A stretch of DNA of 64,000 nt from an uncultured Persicobacter sp. (lineage in GTDB: Bacteria; Bacteroidota; Bacteroidia; Cytophagales; Cyclobacteriaceae), in the NCBI GenBank assembly GCA_947498325.1, contig CANMKE010000028.1, positions 1 through 64,000 on the forward strand, read 5' to 3'. Within the stretch, counting starts at the first letter, position 1; every line of letters begins with the position of its first letter. Made by a program: the position numbers and the translations under genes. The notes below the pieces were generated by a model. The model was not told where the DNA came from, searched no databases, and was given only the letters and a program-made list of their open reading frames with translations. This document shows positions 1-7,794 of this stretch, piece by piece.

Positions 1-73
1 AGCGAAAGACGAGATTCGAACTCGCGACCCCAACCTTGGCAAGGTTGTGCTCTACCAGCTGAGCTACTTTCGC
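1..73 (-). tRNA. tRNA-Gly (GCC), copy 5 of 5 in transcript order
   Basis: The minus strand reads as a full cloverleaf: acceptor GCGAAAG pairs with CTTTCGC, the D-arm is AGCTCAGCTGGTAGAGC, the T-arm contains GTTCGAATC, and the anticodon loop in AACCTTGCCAAGGTT places GCC as anticodon. The discriminator base is U, as is usual for tRNA-Gly, and CCA is not encoded. The gene touches the window edge, so the array may continue to the left. Confidence 0.97.
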
Positions 74-142
74 AGGATGTTTTTGCGATTGCAAGGTTAA
101 GCAACGTTTTGCTTTATTGCAAGGCTTATGTCAATTTCTTTG

Positions 143-215
143 AGCGAAAGACGAGATTCGAACTCGCGACCCCAACCTTGGCAAGGTTGTGCTCTACCAG
201 CTGAGCTACTTTCGC
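143..215 (-). tRNA. tRNA-Gly (GCC), copy 4 of 5
   Basis: The gene body is identical to the other tRNA-Gly(GCC) genes of this array, with the same 73-nt length and U discriminator. It lies 69 bases from the preceding copy and 18 bases from the tRNA-Leu gene, consistent with a polycistronic tRNA transcript read right to left. Confidence 0.97.
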
Positions 216-233
216 GGGATATATGCTAATAAG

Positions 234-317
234 TACCAGAGGCGGGACTTGAACCCGCACGACCTAACGGTCACAAGATTTTAAGTCTTGCGTGTCTACC
301 GATTCCACCACTCCGGC
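234..317 (-). tRNA. tRNA-Leu (UAA)
   Basis: The minus strand gives an 84-nt class II tRNA. Acceptor GCCGGAG pairs with CTCTGGT (two G-U pairs), the anticodon stem CAAGA/TCTTG encloses loop CTTAAAA with anticodon TAA, a long variable arm (GTGACCGTTAGGTCGT) follows, and the T-arm is GCGGGTTCAAGTCCCGC. Discriminator A fits leucine. CCA is not encoded. It is embedded between glycine copies of the same array. Confidence 0.96.
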
Positions 318-371
318 CCGACCACCCGATAAATCAGGTGCGGATAAAACGAATTCCGAAAAATTCATTTG

Positions 372-444
372 AGCGAAAGACGAGATTCGAACTCGCGACC
401 CCAACCTTGGCAAGGTTGTGCTCTACCAGCTGAGCTACTTTCGC
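372..444 (-). tRNA. tRNA-Gly (GCC), copy 3 of 5
   Basis: Identical tRNA-Gly(GCC) gene body. Together with the spacer at 445-486 it forms a unit of about 115 bases that is nearly repeated by the next tRNA and spacer (487-599), which indicates a recent tandem duplication. Confidence 0.97.
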
Positions 445-486
445 AGGAATTAATATTGCTCAATTCTGACGTTTTCAGAATTTTTG

Positions 487-559
487 AGCGAAAGACGAGA
501 TTCGAACTCGCGACCCCAACCTTGGCAAGGTTGTGCTCTACCAGCTGAGCTACTTTCGC
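487..559 (-). tRNA. tRNA-Gly (GCC), copy 2 of 5
   Basis: Identical tRNA-Gly(GCC) gene body. Its upstream spacer (560-599) matches the spacer at 445-486 almost base for base, both carrying TTGCTCAATTCTGACG followed by TTTCAGAATTTT with short indels. Confidence 0.97.
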
Positions 560-599
560 AGGAATTTGTATTGCTCAATTCTGACGTTTCAGAATTTTG

Positions 600-672
600 A
601 GCGAAAGACGAGATTCGAACTCGCGACCCCAACCTTGGCAAGGTTGTGCTCTACCAGCTGAGCTACTTTCGC
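600..672 (-). tRNA. tRNA-Gly (GCC), copy 1 of 5 (promoter-proximal)
   Basis: Identical tRNA-Gly(GCC) gene body and the first gene of the array in transcript order. A phylum-typical promoter lies 34-64 bases upstream at 707-736. Confidence 0.97.
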
Positions 673-706
673 TTATTTTTGCGCCCCTTGTTTCGTTAAG
701 GGATTG

Positions 707-736
707 CAAAGGTAGCCACGTTTTTTTTAAATGCAA
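707..736 (-). promoter_or_regulatory. promoter of the tRNA-Gly/Leu array
   Basis: On the minus strand TTG (736-734) is followed after 19 bases by TACCTTTG (714-707), an exact match to the Bacteroidota TTG/TAnnTTTG promoter. Transcription would start near 702, about 30 bases before the first tRNA. It appears to be the only promoter for all six tRNAs. Confidence 0.85.
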
Positions 737-856
737 TAACTGAAAAGAAAAAAGTTGATAATTTTTAAAAAAACGCCTTTCTGACTACCTGAAAAGGGAT
801 TTTCCAAACTTTCTCTTTGGGCTAAAGCTTCGCAAACATCGTAAATTGCCAACAAA

Positions 857-891
857 AAAGCCAAAGTCTTTAACAAAAAACTTTGGCTTTT
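857..891 (-). terminator. terminator of the repeat lipoprotein gene
   Basis: An 11-bp stem AAAAGCCAAAG/CTTTGGCTTTT with a 14-base loop is followed on the minus strand by a T-run. It sits 18 bases after the stop codon of the gene at 910-2052. Confidence 0.85.
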
Positions 892-909
892 AAGTGGATT
901 ATAATCTCA

Positions 910-2052
910 CTATTTACGTCTTGTTGCGCCACAGGCATCAACAACTTGCTGAGGATTAACGGCCTCGCCGTTGGCCAGCGATACCTGCCAGTCAAAAGAA
1001 TCGTTATCAATTTTTTCCTGCGCCAAATGTGCAACACCGCACATTCCTGCAACGGTTAACTTAGCATTGGTATCAATCTGCAAAATTCCTTTCAGCGAAT
1101 TGGTATCTGTTGTGCCTCCAATGGCGGTATTTTCAAGGCCAGCAAGGGAGCTCAGGTTGGCATTCGAGGAAATATTAATTCCTCCTGCTTTGGTCAGCTT
1201 ACTCATGGCGGTCAAATCTGTCAGCGCATCATTGGCCAGCAATCTGAATTCCCCATCAATGGTTTCAATGTCCTCCAGACCATTCAGGTCTTTCAATACT
1301 TTATTTTGATTGATGTCCAGACGCATCAGCTCCGTAACATCTCCCAAGCCTTTGAGTGAAGTCAGTTTATCGTTCTGAGAGATGATCATATCTGCCTCAA
1401 TGAATTTCAAATTATCCAGCCCTGAAAGGTCGGTAATCAATGGCAATTGCTCCAACGACAACTGCAATACCGAATCAATCTTATTCAGCCCATCCAAAGA
1501 GGCCAGCACAGGCATTAAACCAATACGCAGGTTCCCTTTGAAGTTCGTCAACTGATCAAAGCCCTTCAGTGAGGTTATCTTTTCGTTGTTCTTCACCGTA
1601 AGGTTCCCCTCGACAGTGGTTAGTTTTGGGAATGCCGTAATGGTGGTCGCTTTCGAATTTCGGTCGATCGTCAGGTCGTTTCCAACAAACAGCAAATTAC
1701 TGAAACCCGAAATTTTATCTATTGTACTGTCCGATGCAATCGTCAGGCTACCATTGATAGAGTCCAGGAAATCAAAAGCCTCGTAAGGGCTAATGCTGTA
1801 ATCGTTGTCGCGGAAAATCAGACTACCACGAATACTCACGACCCCGCGGTCTTCCAACTCCTGAATGTTATCCAGGGTAGGGTTCTGAATTGATCCCTGA
1901 TAATAAGGTGCATCAACACCTGTGGTATCAATAATCTTTGAAGCATCGTAAGGGTTCGGAATATAAGGAGCTGGTTCGTCATCCTTCTTACAAGCACTCA
2001 GTGCACCTACTGCAAGGATACACACCAGACTATATTTCAGCCAATTTTTCAT
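910..2052 (-). CDS. surface lipoprotein with leucine-rich / receptor-L-like repeats
   Basis: A protein of 380 residues. The N-terminus is a lipoprotein signal peptide with lipobox LSAC (Cys21), followed by KKDDE, which resembles the Bacteroidota lipoprotein export signal that sends lipoproteins to the cell surface (inference). Residues 60-340 are short repeats of the type 'GLxNLxxIxGxLxIxxNxxLTSLxGL', as in receptor-L / leucine-rich solenoids, and probably fold as a beta solenoid for binding or adhesion. No catalytic motif is visible. ATG at 2052. It is monocistronic with its own terminator at 857-891. The ligand is unknown. Confidence 0.85.
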   Translation of the reverse strand: MKNWLKYSLVCILAVGALSACKKDDEPAPYIPNPYDASKIIDTTGVDAPYYQGSIQNPTLDNIQELEDRGVVSIRGSLIFRDNDYSISPYEAFDFLDSINGSLTIASDSTIDKISGFSNLLFVGNDLTIDRNSKATTITAFPKLTTVEGNLTVKNNEKITSLKGFDQLTNFKGNLRIGLMPVLASLDGLNKIDSVLQLSLEQLPLITDLSGLDNLKFIEADMIISQNDKLTSLKGLGDVTELMRLDINQNKVLKDLNGLEDIETIDGEFRLLANDALTDLTAMSKLTKAGGINISSNANLSSLAGLENTAIGGTTDTNSLKGILQIDTNAKLTVAGMCGVAHLAQEKIDNDSFDWQVSLANGEAVNPQQVVDACGATRRK

Positions 2053-2346
2053 CTATCAATCACTTTAATCCTATGATAAGGATACTTTTGGTTTTAATTT
2101 TTATTGCTAAACTGCCATATCGGAACAGTAACAACCGACTAATTTAGCACTGATTTTCGACAAAGTTGCAAATAATCGATCATTCTTGCCACCCAATGGT
2201 TGTAAAACATTTCACTTTCATTGGAAGTACTCCAAAACGGCACGCTCCTTTCCTAATATAGCGTATTCATGAGGCGATTACCGCATATTTTTGGTATTTT
2301 GCCGAAGAAATCAAGAATCATAAACTCTCATAAATATATCATCCCT

Positions 2347-3711
2347 ATGGAGGCTAAATCATTTATCGAAGCGAATAAAGACCGCTTTTTGAACGAACTT
2401 TTTGACTTGCTACGCATCCCTTCAGTAAGTGCAGACCCTAAATTTGCCGGCGACGTGCAAAAAACGGCTGAATTTATTAAGGATCGCTTTGCAGAGGCGG
2501 GTGCTGAAAATATTGAGATTGTACCGACGAATGGCCACCCGGTAGTTTATGCCGATAAGATCATCGACGAATCGCTGCCTACAGTATTGGTTTACGGCCA
2601 TTATGATGTGCAACCGGCAGACCCTTATGAGCTGTGGGAAACGGAGCCATTTGAGCCTGCGGTACGCAACAACAGAATTTATGCCCGTGGCGCATCTGAC
2701 GATAAGGGGCAGGCTTATATGCACCTGAAGGCTTTCGAGGCGATGCAAACTTTGGGGCAGCCTGTAAACCTTAAATTTATGATTGAAGGGGAGGAGGAAA
2801 TCGGTTCCAAGCATTTGGGTGAGTTTGTGAAAGCAAACAAAGAGCGCTTGAAGGCTGACGTAATCCTGATTTCTGACACTGGCCTGTTTTCGATGGATTG
2901 CCCTTCTATTTGCTCGGGACTTCGTGGATTGAGCTACCTGGAAGTAGAAGTTACTGGCCCGAACAGGGATTTGCACTCCGGACAATATGGCGGAGCAGTA
3001 GCCAACCCGATTAATGTACTTGCAGAAATGATCGCCTCGCTGAAGGATGAAAAAGGTTCAATTACCGTTCCTGGCTTCTATGACAACGTGATTGAAGTTT
3101 CCAAAGAAGAGCGTGAGCAACTCAACAAGGCGCCATTCAGCCTCGAGGAATACCAAAAAGATTTGGGCATTGATGCCGTGAGTGGAGAAGACGGTTACAC
3201 AACTATTGAGCGCACTGGAATTCGTCCGTCATTGGATGTAAACGGTATCTGGGGCGGATATATTGGCGAGGGTGCCAAAACAGTATTGCCATCGCAGGCA
3301 TTTGCAAAAATTTCGATGCGTCTGGTTCCTGGCCAAAAAAGCGAAGAGATTACGCAGCTTTTCAAAAAGCATTTTGAGTCTATCGCTCCAGACTGCGTAA
3401 AAGTAAAAGTTACACCGCACCACGGAGGCGAAGCATCGGTAACCAACATCGATTCTGCGGGATTCCGCGCAGCAAGCAATGCTTTTGAAAAAGTATGGGG
3501 CAAGCCGGCGATTCCTATGCGTGAAGGTGGCTCAATTCCGATCGTTGCTTTATTCAAAGAAGAGTTAGGGCTGAACAGCATTTTGATGGGCTTCGGATTA
3601 GATGAAGATACCATTCACTCTCCAAACGAAAGCTACGGCATCGACAACTACCTAATGGGAATCGAAACGATTATCGAATTCCACAAGGAGTTTGCTGAAA
3701 TGAATAAATAA
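2347..3711 (+). CDS. M20 family dipeptidase (CNDP/PepV-like metallopeptidase)
   Basis: A protein of 454 residues from ATG 2347. An in-frame ATG at 2269 would add 26 residues outside the conserved fold, so the downstream start is preferred. The metal-site motifs of M20 peptidases are present: GHYDVQP (His85, Asp87), GASDDKGQ (bridging Asp118/119 region), EGEEEIGS (catalytic and metal Glu near 149-151), SDTG (Asp177) and a C-terminal DTIHSPNES histidine. A dimerisation domain is inserted at about 190-340. Expected role: cytosolic two-metal hydrolysis of dipeptides for peptide use. There is no signal peptide. A TATTTTTG -7 element at 2286-2293 may drive it. A strong terminator follows. Confidence 0.93.
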   Translation: MEAKSFIEANKDRFLNELFDLLRIPSVSADPKFAGDVQKTAEFIKDRFAEAGAENIEIVPTNGHPVVYADKIIDESLPTVLVYGHYDVQPADPYELWETEPFEPAVRNNRIYARGASDDKGQAYMHLKAFEAMQTLGQPVNLKFMIEGEEEIGSKHLGEFVKANKERLKADVILISDTGLFSMDCPSICSGLRGLSYLEVEVTGPNRDLHSGQYGGAVANPINVLAEMIASLKDEKGSITVPGFYDNVIEVSKEEREQLNKAPFSLEEYQKDLGIDAVSGEDGYTTIERTGIRPSLDVNGIWGGYIGEGAKTVLPSQAFAKISMRLVPGQKSEEITQLFKKHFESIAPDCVKVKVTPHHGGEASVTNIDSAGFRAASNAFEKVWGKPAIPMREGGSIPIVALFKEELGLNSILMGFGLDEDTIHSPNESYGIDNYLMGIETIIEFHKEFAEMNK

Positions 3712-3734
3712 GCTGGTCAAATACACCACACTGA

Positions 3735-3769
3735 AAAAGCGAAAGCCCTCCATGGTTTTCGCTTTTTTT
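3735..3769 (+). terminator. terminator of the M20 dipeptidase gene
   Basis: Stem AAAAGCGAAA/TTTTCGCTTTT with a T-run, starting 23 bases after the dipeptidase stop codon. Confidence 0.9.
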
Positions 3770-3898
3770 ATGCAATTGACTGAAAGATGTTTTAGCTCGA
3801 TCTTTTTTAACCAGTCTAATTGTCAATTTTTAGACAATTGGTACCAAATAGCGCATTTTCTATTTCCTTTAAGCTCGCGGACTCGTTATCTTTACCAT

Positions 3899-4282
3899 AT
3901 GTTAAAGCAAATTCAAATATTGGGCATCCTGATCGCGATACTCGCCTATACTTATGGCGCCGTACCCGTGAACTCCCCCTATATTCGTTTTTGTGTACAG
4001 TGGGGTAATGCCCCTGCAAGTATGGATCAGCAAGTAAAATGCTATCCTTCTGTTTTTGGAGATCAGACTTGCGACTTTACCCACTTCATTCCAGCGCCTT
4101 CGACCAAAGCAAAGACTTGCACCAAAGAGATTGTCATTGTAAAAGCACTGGATCAACACATCCTGAAACTCTTCAAATTCATTCCTCAGCAGACTTACGC
4201 CGTGATTAAACACACAGCAGTACTGAAGGAATTATATCACTTCCTGGGAGAAAACAGCCTCTCACCGCCTCCAAGGTTTTAG
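3899..4282 (+). CDS. small exported Cys-containing protein, unknown function
   Basis: A protein of 127 residues. The N-terminus MLKQIQILGILIAILAYTYG is a signal peptide or membrane anchor. The rest carries four cysteines (FCVQW, KCYPS, TCDF, TCTK) and ends in PPPRF. ATG 3899 is preferred over an upstream in-frame start at 3752 because it opens directly into the hydrophobic segment. A TATCTTTA element at 3886-3893, close to the TAnnTTTG consensus, lies 5 bases before the ATG. I do not recognise the family. The cysteines and the neighbouring dsbD suggest a periplasmic disulfide or metal-binding protein, but this rests on position only. Confidence 0.6.
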   Translation: MLKQIQILGILIAILAYTYGAVPVNSPYIRFCVQWGNAPASMDQQVKCYPSVFGDQTCDFTHFIPAPSTKAKTCTKEIVIVKALDQHILKLFKFIPQQTYAVIKHTAVLKELYHFLGENSLSPPPRF

Positions 4283-4380
4283 AAATATCGCCCCTTGAAC
4301 ATCACAAACCGTGATGCGGGTTTTTATGCCCAAAACAATTGTTGCAGGAAACTAAATACATGAATATTAGAGCAATGTTT

Positions 4381-4456
4381 TGACCTTGATTAGAAGGATT
4401 GCCATGATTTTTTTATTAGCCTAAAACCAAAAAATCTGTGTAGTCTGTGGACAAAT
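4381..4456 (+). repeat. dispersed repeat, copy A
   Basis: The segment contains CCTTGATT..AAGGATT..CC and ends with AAATCTGTGT and TCTGTGGACAAAT. An inverted, longer copy lies at 7608-7727: the final 25 bases match at 23 positions, and the CCTTGATT/AAGGATT block is also shared. Copies A and B flank dsbD and the following gene. It looks like a REP-type dispersed element rather than a coding remnant. Confidence 0.7.
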
Positions 4457-4520
4457 GAAATCTTCGCTCTGTCAATTCATCATTTCTCTTCCTGCCATCG
4501 TATCCGATATTTCTATTAAA

Positions 4521-6518
4521 ATGAAAAAATTAAGCATACTCTTCATGATCGCCCTTTTAGGGATGGTCAGTACGGCTTTTGCCGATATTCAGGATCCAGC
4601 GCAATGGTCGCTATCAGTCAATAATAAAAATTACACGGTTGGCGACGAAGTTACCCTGAGTTTCAACGCCACGATTCAGAATGGCTGGTATTTATATTCT
4701 TCGGATTTCGACCCAGAACTTGGGCCGATGGTAACCACTTTCACCTTCAAACCCAACGACACCTACGAATTGGTTGGTGGCATCAAACCTATCAACCCAA
4801 AGAAACATTATGATGACCTCTGGGAAGGGGAATATACTTTCTTTAAGCAAAAAGGAGAGTTTCAGCAAAAGGTAAAAATCCTGAAAGCCAATCCACAGAT
4901 CGCTGTTATGATTGAGTACCAAACCTGCTCTGATGAATCAGGACAGTGCATTCCTTTCGACAAAGATTTTGACTTCAATGAAGTGTTAGGATCGAAGGCT
5001 CAGGTTGCTAAAACGACCCCTGCAAAAAGAGAGAAAGTTTCTACCAAAGTAGCAGGTGAAGGAGATGAAAATACAACTCTTTGGGGTTTTGCCGTATTGG
5101 CATTTTTAGCCGGATTGGCCGCTTTACTGACTCCATGTGTGTTCCCGATGATCCCAATGACGGTCACTTTCTTTACTAAGGGTGGCAGCGACCGCTCGAA
5201 TGGCATCAAAAAAGCGCTATTGTATGGCTTCTCTATTATTGCGATTTATACCCTTGCGGGGACAGTCGTAGCCGTATTTATGGGACCTGAATTCGCTAAC
5301 TTCCTGGCGACACACTGGGCTCCAAACCTGTTTTTCTTTGTTGTATTTGTCATCTTTGCCTTATCATTTCTTGGGCTCTTTGAAATTGTGATGCCATCAT
5401 GGCTGGTAAATAAATCGACCGAAAACGAAGACAAAGGTGGCCTTGCCGGTATCTTCTTTATGGCCTTTACACTGGTATTGGTATCATTCTCTTGTACTGG
5501 CCCTATCGTTGGGTCAATTTTGGTGGCTTCTGCCGGGGGCGCAATCCTAAAGCCTATCGTTGGGATGTTCGCTTTCTCTTTGGCTTTTGCAATCCCATTC
5601 ACCCTGTTTGCGATCTTCCCAAGCTGGCTGAACGGCTTACCAAAGTCAGGTGGCTGGCTGAACAATGTAAAAGTGGTTTTAGGTTTCCTTGAGTTGGCTT
5701 TAGGTCTGAAATTCCTCTCGATCGTAGATCAGACTTATCATCTTGGCATTTTAGACCGCGAGGTTTACCTGGCCTTCTGGATTGTCATCTTCTTTATGAT
5801 TGGCTTGTACTTCCTGGGCAAAATCAGCTTGCCTCATGATTCACCAACAGACGGAAAAGTATCAGTCCCTAAAATGGTACTGGCGATTCTTACTTTCACT
5901 TTTGTGGTTTATATGATTCCTGGCATGTGGGGTGCACCATTGAAAGCTTTGGCGGGTTATTTACCTCCAAGAACAACACAGGATTTCAATCTGGATGAAC
6001 CAATGATTGTTGGCGGTGGAAACGCCGCTATGGGTAATGTTCTGGATCGTCCTGCTAAGTATTCAGAATTCCTTCACTTGCCACACAACCTGAAAGGTTA
6101 CTTCGATATGGATGAAGCACTGGAAGCTTCCAAAAAGTTGAAAAAGCCTATTTTTGTTGACTTCACTGGACATGGCTGTGTGAACTGCCGTGAAATGGAA
6201 GAACGTGTTTGGTCGGACCCGAAAGTACTGGAAATCCTTCGTAGGGATTATGTGATTTTAGCACTTTATGTAGATGATAAAACTGAACTGCCGGAAGCTG
6301 ACTGGTACACCTCTACCTATGATAATAAGGTGAAAAAATCCATCGGTAAGCAAAACGCCGATCTTCAGATCAGGAAATACAACAACAACGCACAGCCTTT
6401 CTATCTGTTATTGGATAGCGATGGTGAGTTGATGGTTCAGCCAAAAGCCTACGATTTGAATGTGAACAACTTCGTGGAGTTCCTTCAAAAAGGCGTGGAT
6501 GCTTATAATGGGAAATAA
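4521..6518 (+). CDS. dsbD: thiol:disulfide interchange protein DsbD
   Basis: A protein of 665 residues with the complete three-module DsbD layout. A signal peptide (cleavage after about residue 20) is followed by a periplasmic DsbD-alpha domain with Cys136 and Cys143. The membrane domain (about 186-475) has the redox cysteines in TPCVFPM (Cys206) and SFSCTGP (Cys325). The C-terminal thioredoxin-like domain has active site CVNC (Cys553, Cys556). It passes electrons from cytoplasmic thioredoxin to periplasmic disulfide isomerases and cytochrome-maturation thioredoxins. ATG 4521 is preferred over 4455 because it begins the signal peptide. The upstream edge abuts repeat copy A; a terminator follows at 6573. 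Confidence 0.95.
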   Translation: MKKLSILFMIALLGMVSTAFADIQDPAQWSLSVNNKNYTVGDEVTLSFNATIQNGWYLYSSDFDPELGPMVTTFTFKPNDTYELVGGIKPINPKKHYDDLWEGEYTFFKQKGEFQQKVKILKANPQIAVMIEYQTCSDESGQCIPFDKDFDFNEVLGSKAQVAKTTPAKREKVSTKVAGEGDENTTLWGFAVLAFLAGLAALLTPCVFPMIPMTVTFFTKGGSDRSNGIKKALLYGFSIIAIYTLAGTVVAVFMGPEFANFLATHWAPNLFFFVVFVIFALSFLGLFEIVMPSWLVNKSTENEDKGGLAGIFFMAFTLVLVSFSCTGPIVGSILVASAGGAILKPIVGMFAFSLAFAIPFTLFAIFPSWLNGLPKSGGWLNNVKVVLGFLELALGLKFLSIVDQTYHLGILDREVYLAFWIVIFFMIGLYFLGKISLPHDSPTDGKVSVPKMVLAILTFTFVVYMIPGMWGAPLKALAGYLPPRTTQDFNLDEPMIVGGGNAAMGNVLDRPAKYSEFLHLPHNLKGYFDMDEALEASKKLKKPIFVDFTGHGCVNCREMEERVWSDPKVLEILRRDYVILALYVDDKTELPEADWYTSTYDNKVKKSIGKQNADLQIRKYNNNAQPFYLLLDSDGELMVQPKAYDLNVNNFVEFLQKGVDAYNGK

Positions 6519-6572
6519 CATGTCATGTACGGACGTTGCATGCAACGTCCCCATGATCCTATAAAATTCTTC

Positions 6573-6607
6573 AGCCCTTCGAGCAATTGCTTGAAGGGCT
6601 TTTTTTA
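6573..6607 (+). terminator. terminator of dsbD
   Basis: Stem AGCCCTTC/GAAGGGCT with an extended inner stem GAGCAA/TTGCTT and a following T-run. It is preceded at about 6530-6549 by a perfect palindrome built on GGACGTTGCATGCAACGTCC. Confidence 0.9.
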
Positions 6608-6654
6608 TATCACATTTTTTATACACAAAACTGCCATCAAATCGTTTTGGAGTG

Positions 6655-6662
6655 TATTTTTG
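6655..6662 (+). promoter_or_regulatory. -7 promoter element before the HAEP-motif gene
   Basis: TATTTTTG matches TAnnTTTG and is followed by C, as in other elements of this window. It lies 58 bases before the ATG at 6721. No TTG is found at the optimal upstream distance, so this is only a partial match. Confidence 0.5.
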
Positions 6663-6720
6663 CAAAACTTAACCTACTTCGGACGATTGAAAAATTACAT
6701 CAACCATTAAACAATCATCC

Positions 6721-7602
6721 ATGTTCATCAAATCTACCACAGTAGGCGCTTTACTGAGCTTATTGTTTTTTATCAATGCCCAAGCTCAGCACTCAAAAAA
6801 CACCCTTGACAGTCTTTACATCAACGAAACAGAGGACCACCCTGACAAGCCTGCCAAGGTACTGCATGCCGAGCCACTCTATATTGACCTGATTCGTGAT
6901 TTAGGTGCAAGGAAAGGTGAAAAAGAGTGGAATGTAGGGATGGGATTACTCGACCATAACACTTATGATCGTTACGAAGCGCTGGTTGAATACGAATGGG
7001 CACCAATGGATCGCCTTGGGCTGGAAGTAGAGTTACCATTTTCTTTTTACTACCCACTGCAATCTCCAAACTCCTTACAAAATAGCGATCAATCTGATAC
7101 CGTCAGTGCTCCTTCAAGTGGGCTGGAAAGCCTTAAACTTGCGTGGCAATATACTATTTTAGTGTCTGAAAAATACAAGACCTCCCTGGCTGTTGGGTAT
7201 ATCCATGAGTTTGAAATCAATAATTTCAGCCAATATGGTAAAGGTAAATTCTTTACTGGCAATGTTTATAATCCCTTCTTTATTGCTGCCAAAAGATGGG
7301 GGCAGAATTTCCATACCCTCATTTATACCGGACCGGTTATCGCCAAACATTTTGATTCCCCAACCGTCGATACCCATTGGCAGTTCAATTCCAATATTCA
7401 TTATATGATCCCCGGGACAAGAAACTTCCTCGGGATAGAGTTCAATAAAGAAATGTACCATAATGATTTCGACATGACCATTCGCCCTCAGATGCGTGTA
7501 GAGGTTACCGAGAACATCATGATTGGTATTGTAACCGGTATTCCGATCAGTCGCGAGAGCGAGCGTTTCAGTTCCTTCCTGCGCTTGATTTATGAGCCTT
7601 GA
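6721..7602 (+). CDS. outer-membrane protein with HAEPLYIDLIRDLGAR motif
   Basis: A protein of 293 residues. A signal peptide (to QAQ, about residue 23) precedes the conserved stretch HAEPLYIDLIRDLGARKGEK at about residues 50-69. The rest alternates polar and aromatic residues in the manner of a beta-barrel, ending in FLRLIYEP with the near-C-terminal aromatic typical of outer-membrane proteins. I recall this motif from conserved uncharacterised Bacteroidota proteins but cannot assign a substrate. It follows dsbD after a terminator and is probably a separate transcript. It could be a porin or an assembly factor. Confidence 0.65.
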   Translation: MFIKSTTVGALLSLLFFINAQAQHSKNTLDSLYINETEDHPDKPAKVLHAEPLYIDLIRDLGARKGEKEWNVGMGLLDHNTYDRYEALVEYEWAPMDRLGLEVELPFSFYYPLQSPNSLQNSDQSDTVSAPSSGLESLKLAWQYTILVSEKYKTSLAVGYIHEFEINNFSQYGKGKFFTGNVYNPFFIAAKRWGQNFHTLIYTGPVIAKHFDSPTVDTHWQFNSNIHYMIPGTRNFLGIEFNKEMYHNDFDMTIRPQMRVEVTENIMIGIVTGIPISRESERFSSFLRLIYEP

Positions 7603-7607
7603 TGTTT

Positions 7608-7727
7608 ATTTGTCCACAGATGACACAGATTTCCTCAGATTTTTTGATGGGGGTTATTCAAATATTACTCACTCTCAATATTCTAAGTGAAGTAAAAAAT
7701 TAGGGTAATCCTTTAAATCAAGGTAAT
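7608..7727 (-). repeat. dispersed repeat, copy B (inverted relative to copy A)
   Basis: On the minus strand the segment reads CCTTGATTTAAAGGATTACC, then about 45 bases absent from copy A, then AAATCTGTGT and TCTGTGGACAAAT. It begins 5 bases after the stop codon of the HAEP-motif gene. The sequence TTGTCCACA recurs once more at 7759-7767. Confidence 0.7.
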
Positions 7728-7763
7728 CATGGTCTATAACACGTCCTAAATCACCCACTTGTC

Positions 7764-7793
7764 CACAAAAAAAGAGCTCCAAAAGGAGCTCTT
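7764..7793 (-). terminator. terminator of rng
   Basis: A perfect 9-bp stem AAGAGCTCC/GGAGCTCTT with a 4-base loop and a T-run on the minus strand, ending directly at the rng stop codon. Confidence 0.9.
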
Positions 7794-7794
7794 C

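Noticed and set aside
1-672. Regular repeated blocks of 73 bases that resemble a CRISPR array
   Set aside because: The repeats fold as complete tRNA-Gly genes with anticodon GCC, the spacing is uneven, and a tRNA-Leu lies between them.
2083-2090. TACTTTTG on the plus strand upstream of the dipeptidase gene
   Set aside because: Matches TAnnTTTG but lies about 260 bases before the start, has no -33 TTG, and a closer element exists at 2286.
2422-2985. 187-codon frame on the minus strand inside the dipeptidase gene
   Set aside because: It is fully antisense to a conserved M20 peptidase and shows no protein motif.
4381-7727. dsbD block as a functional transposon
   Set aside because: No transposase or integrase lies inside, no target-site duplication is visible, and both genes look like ordinary chromosomal genes.
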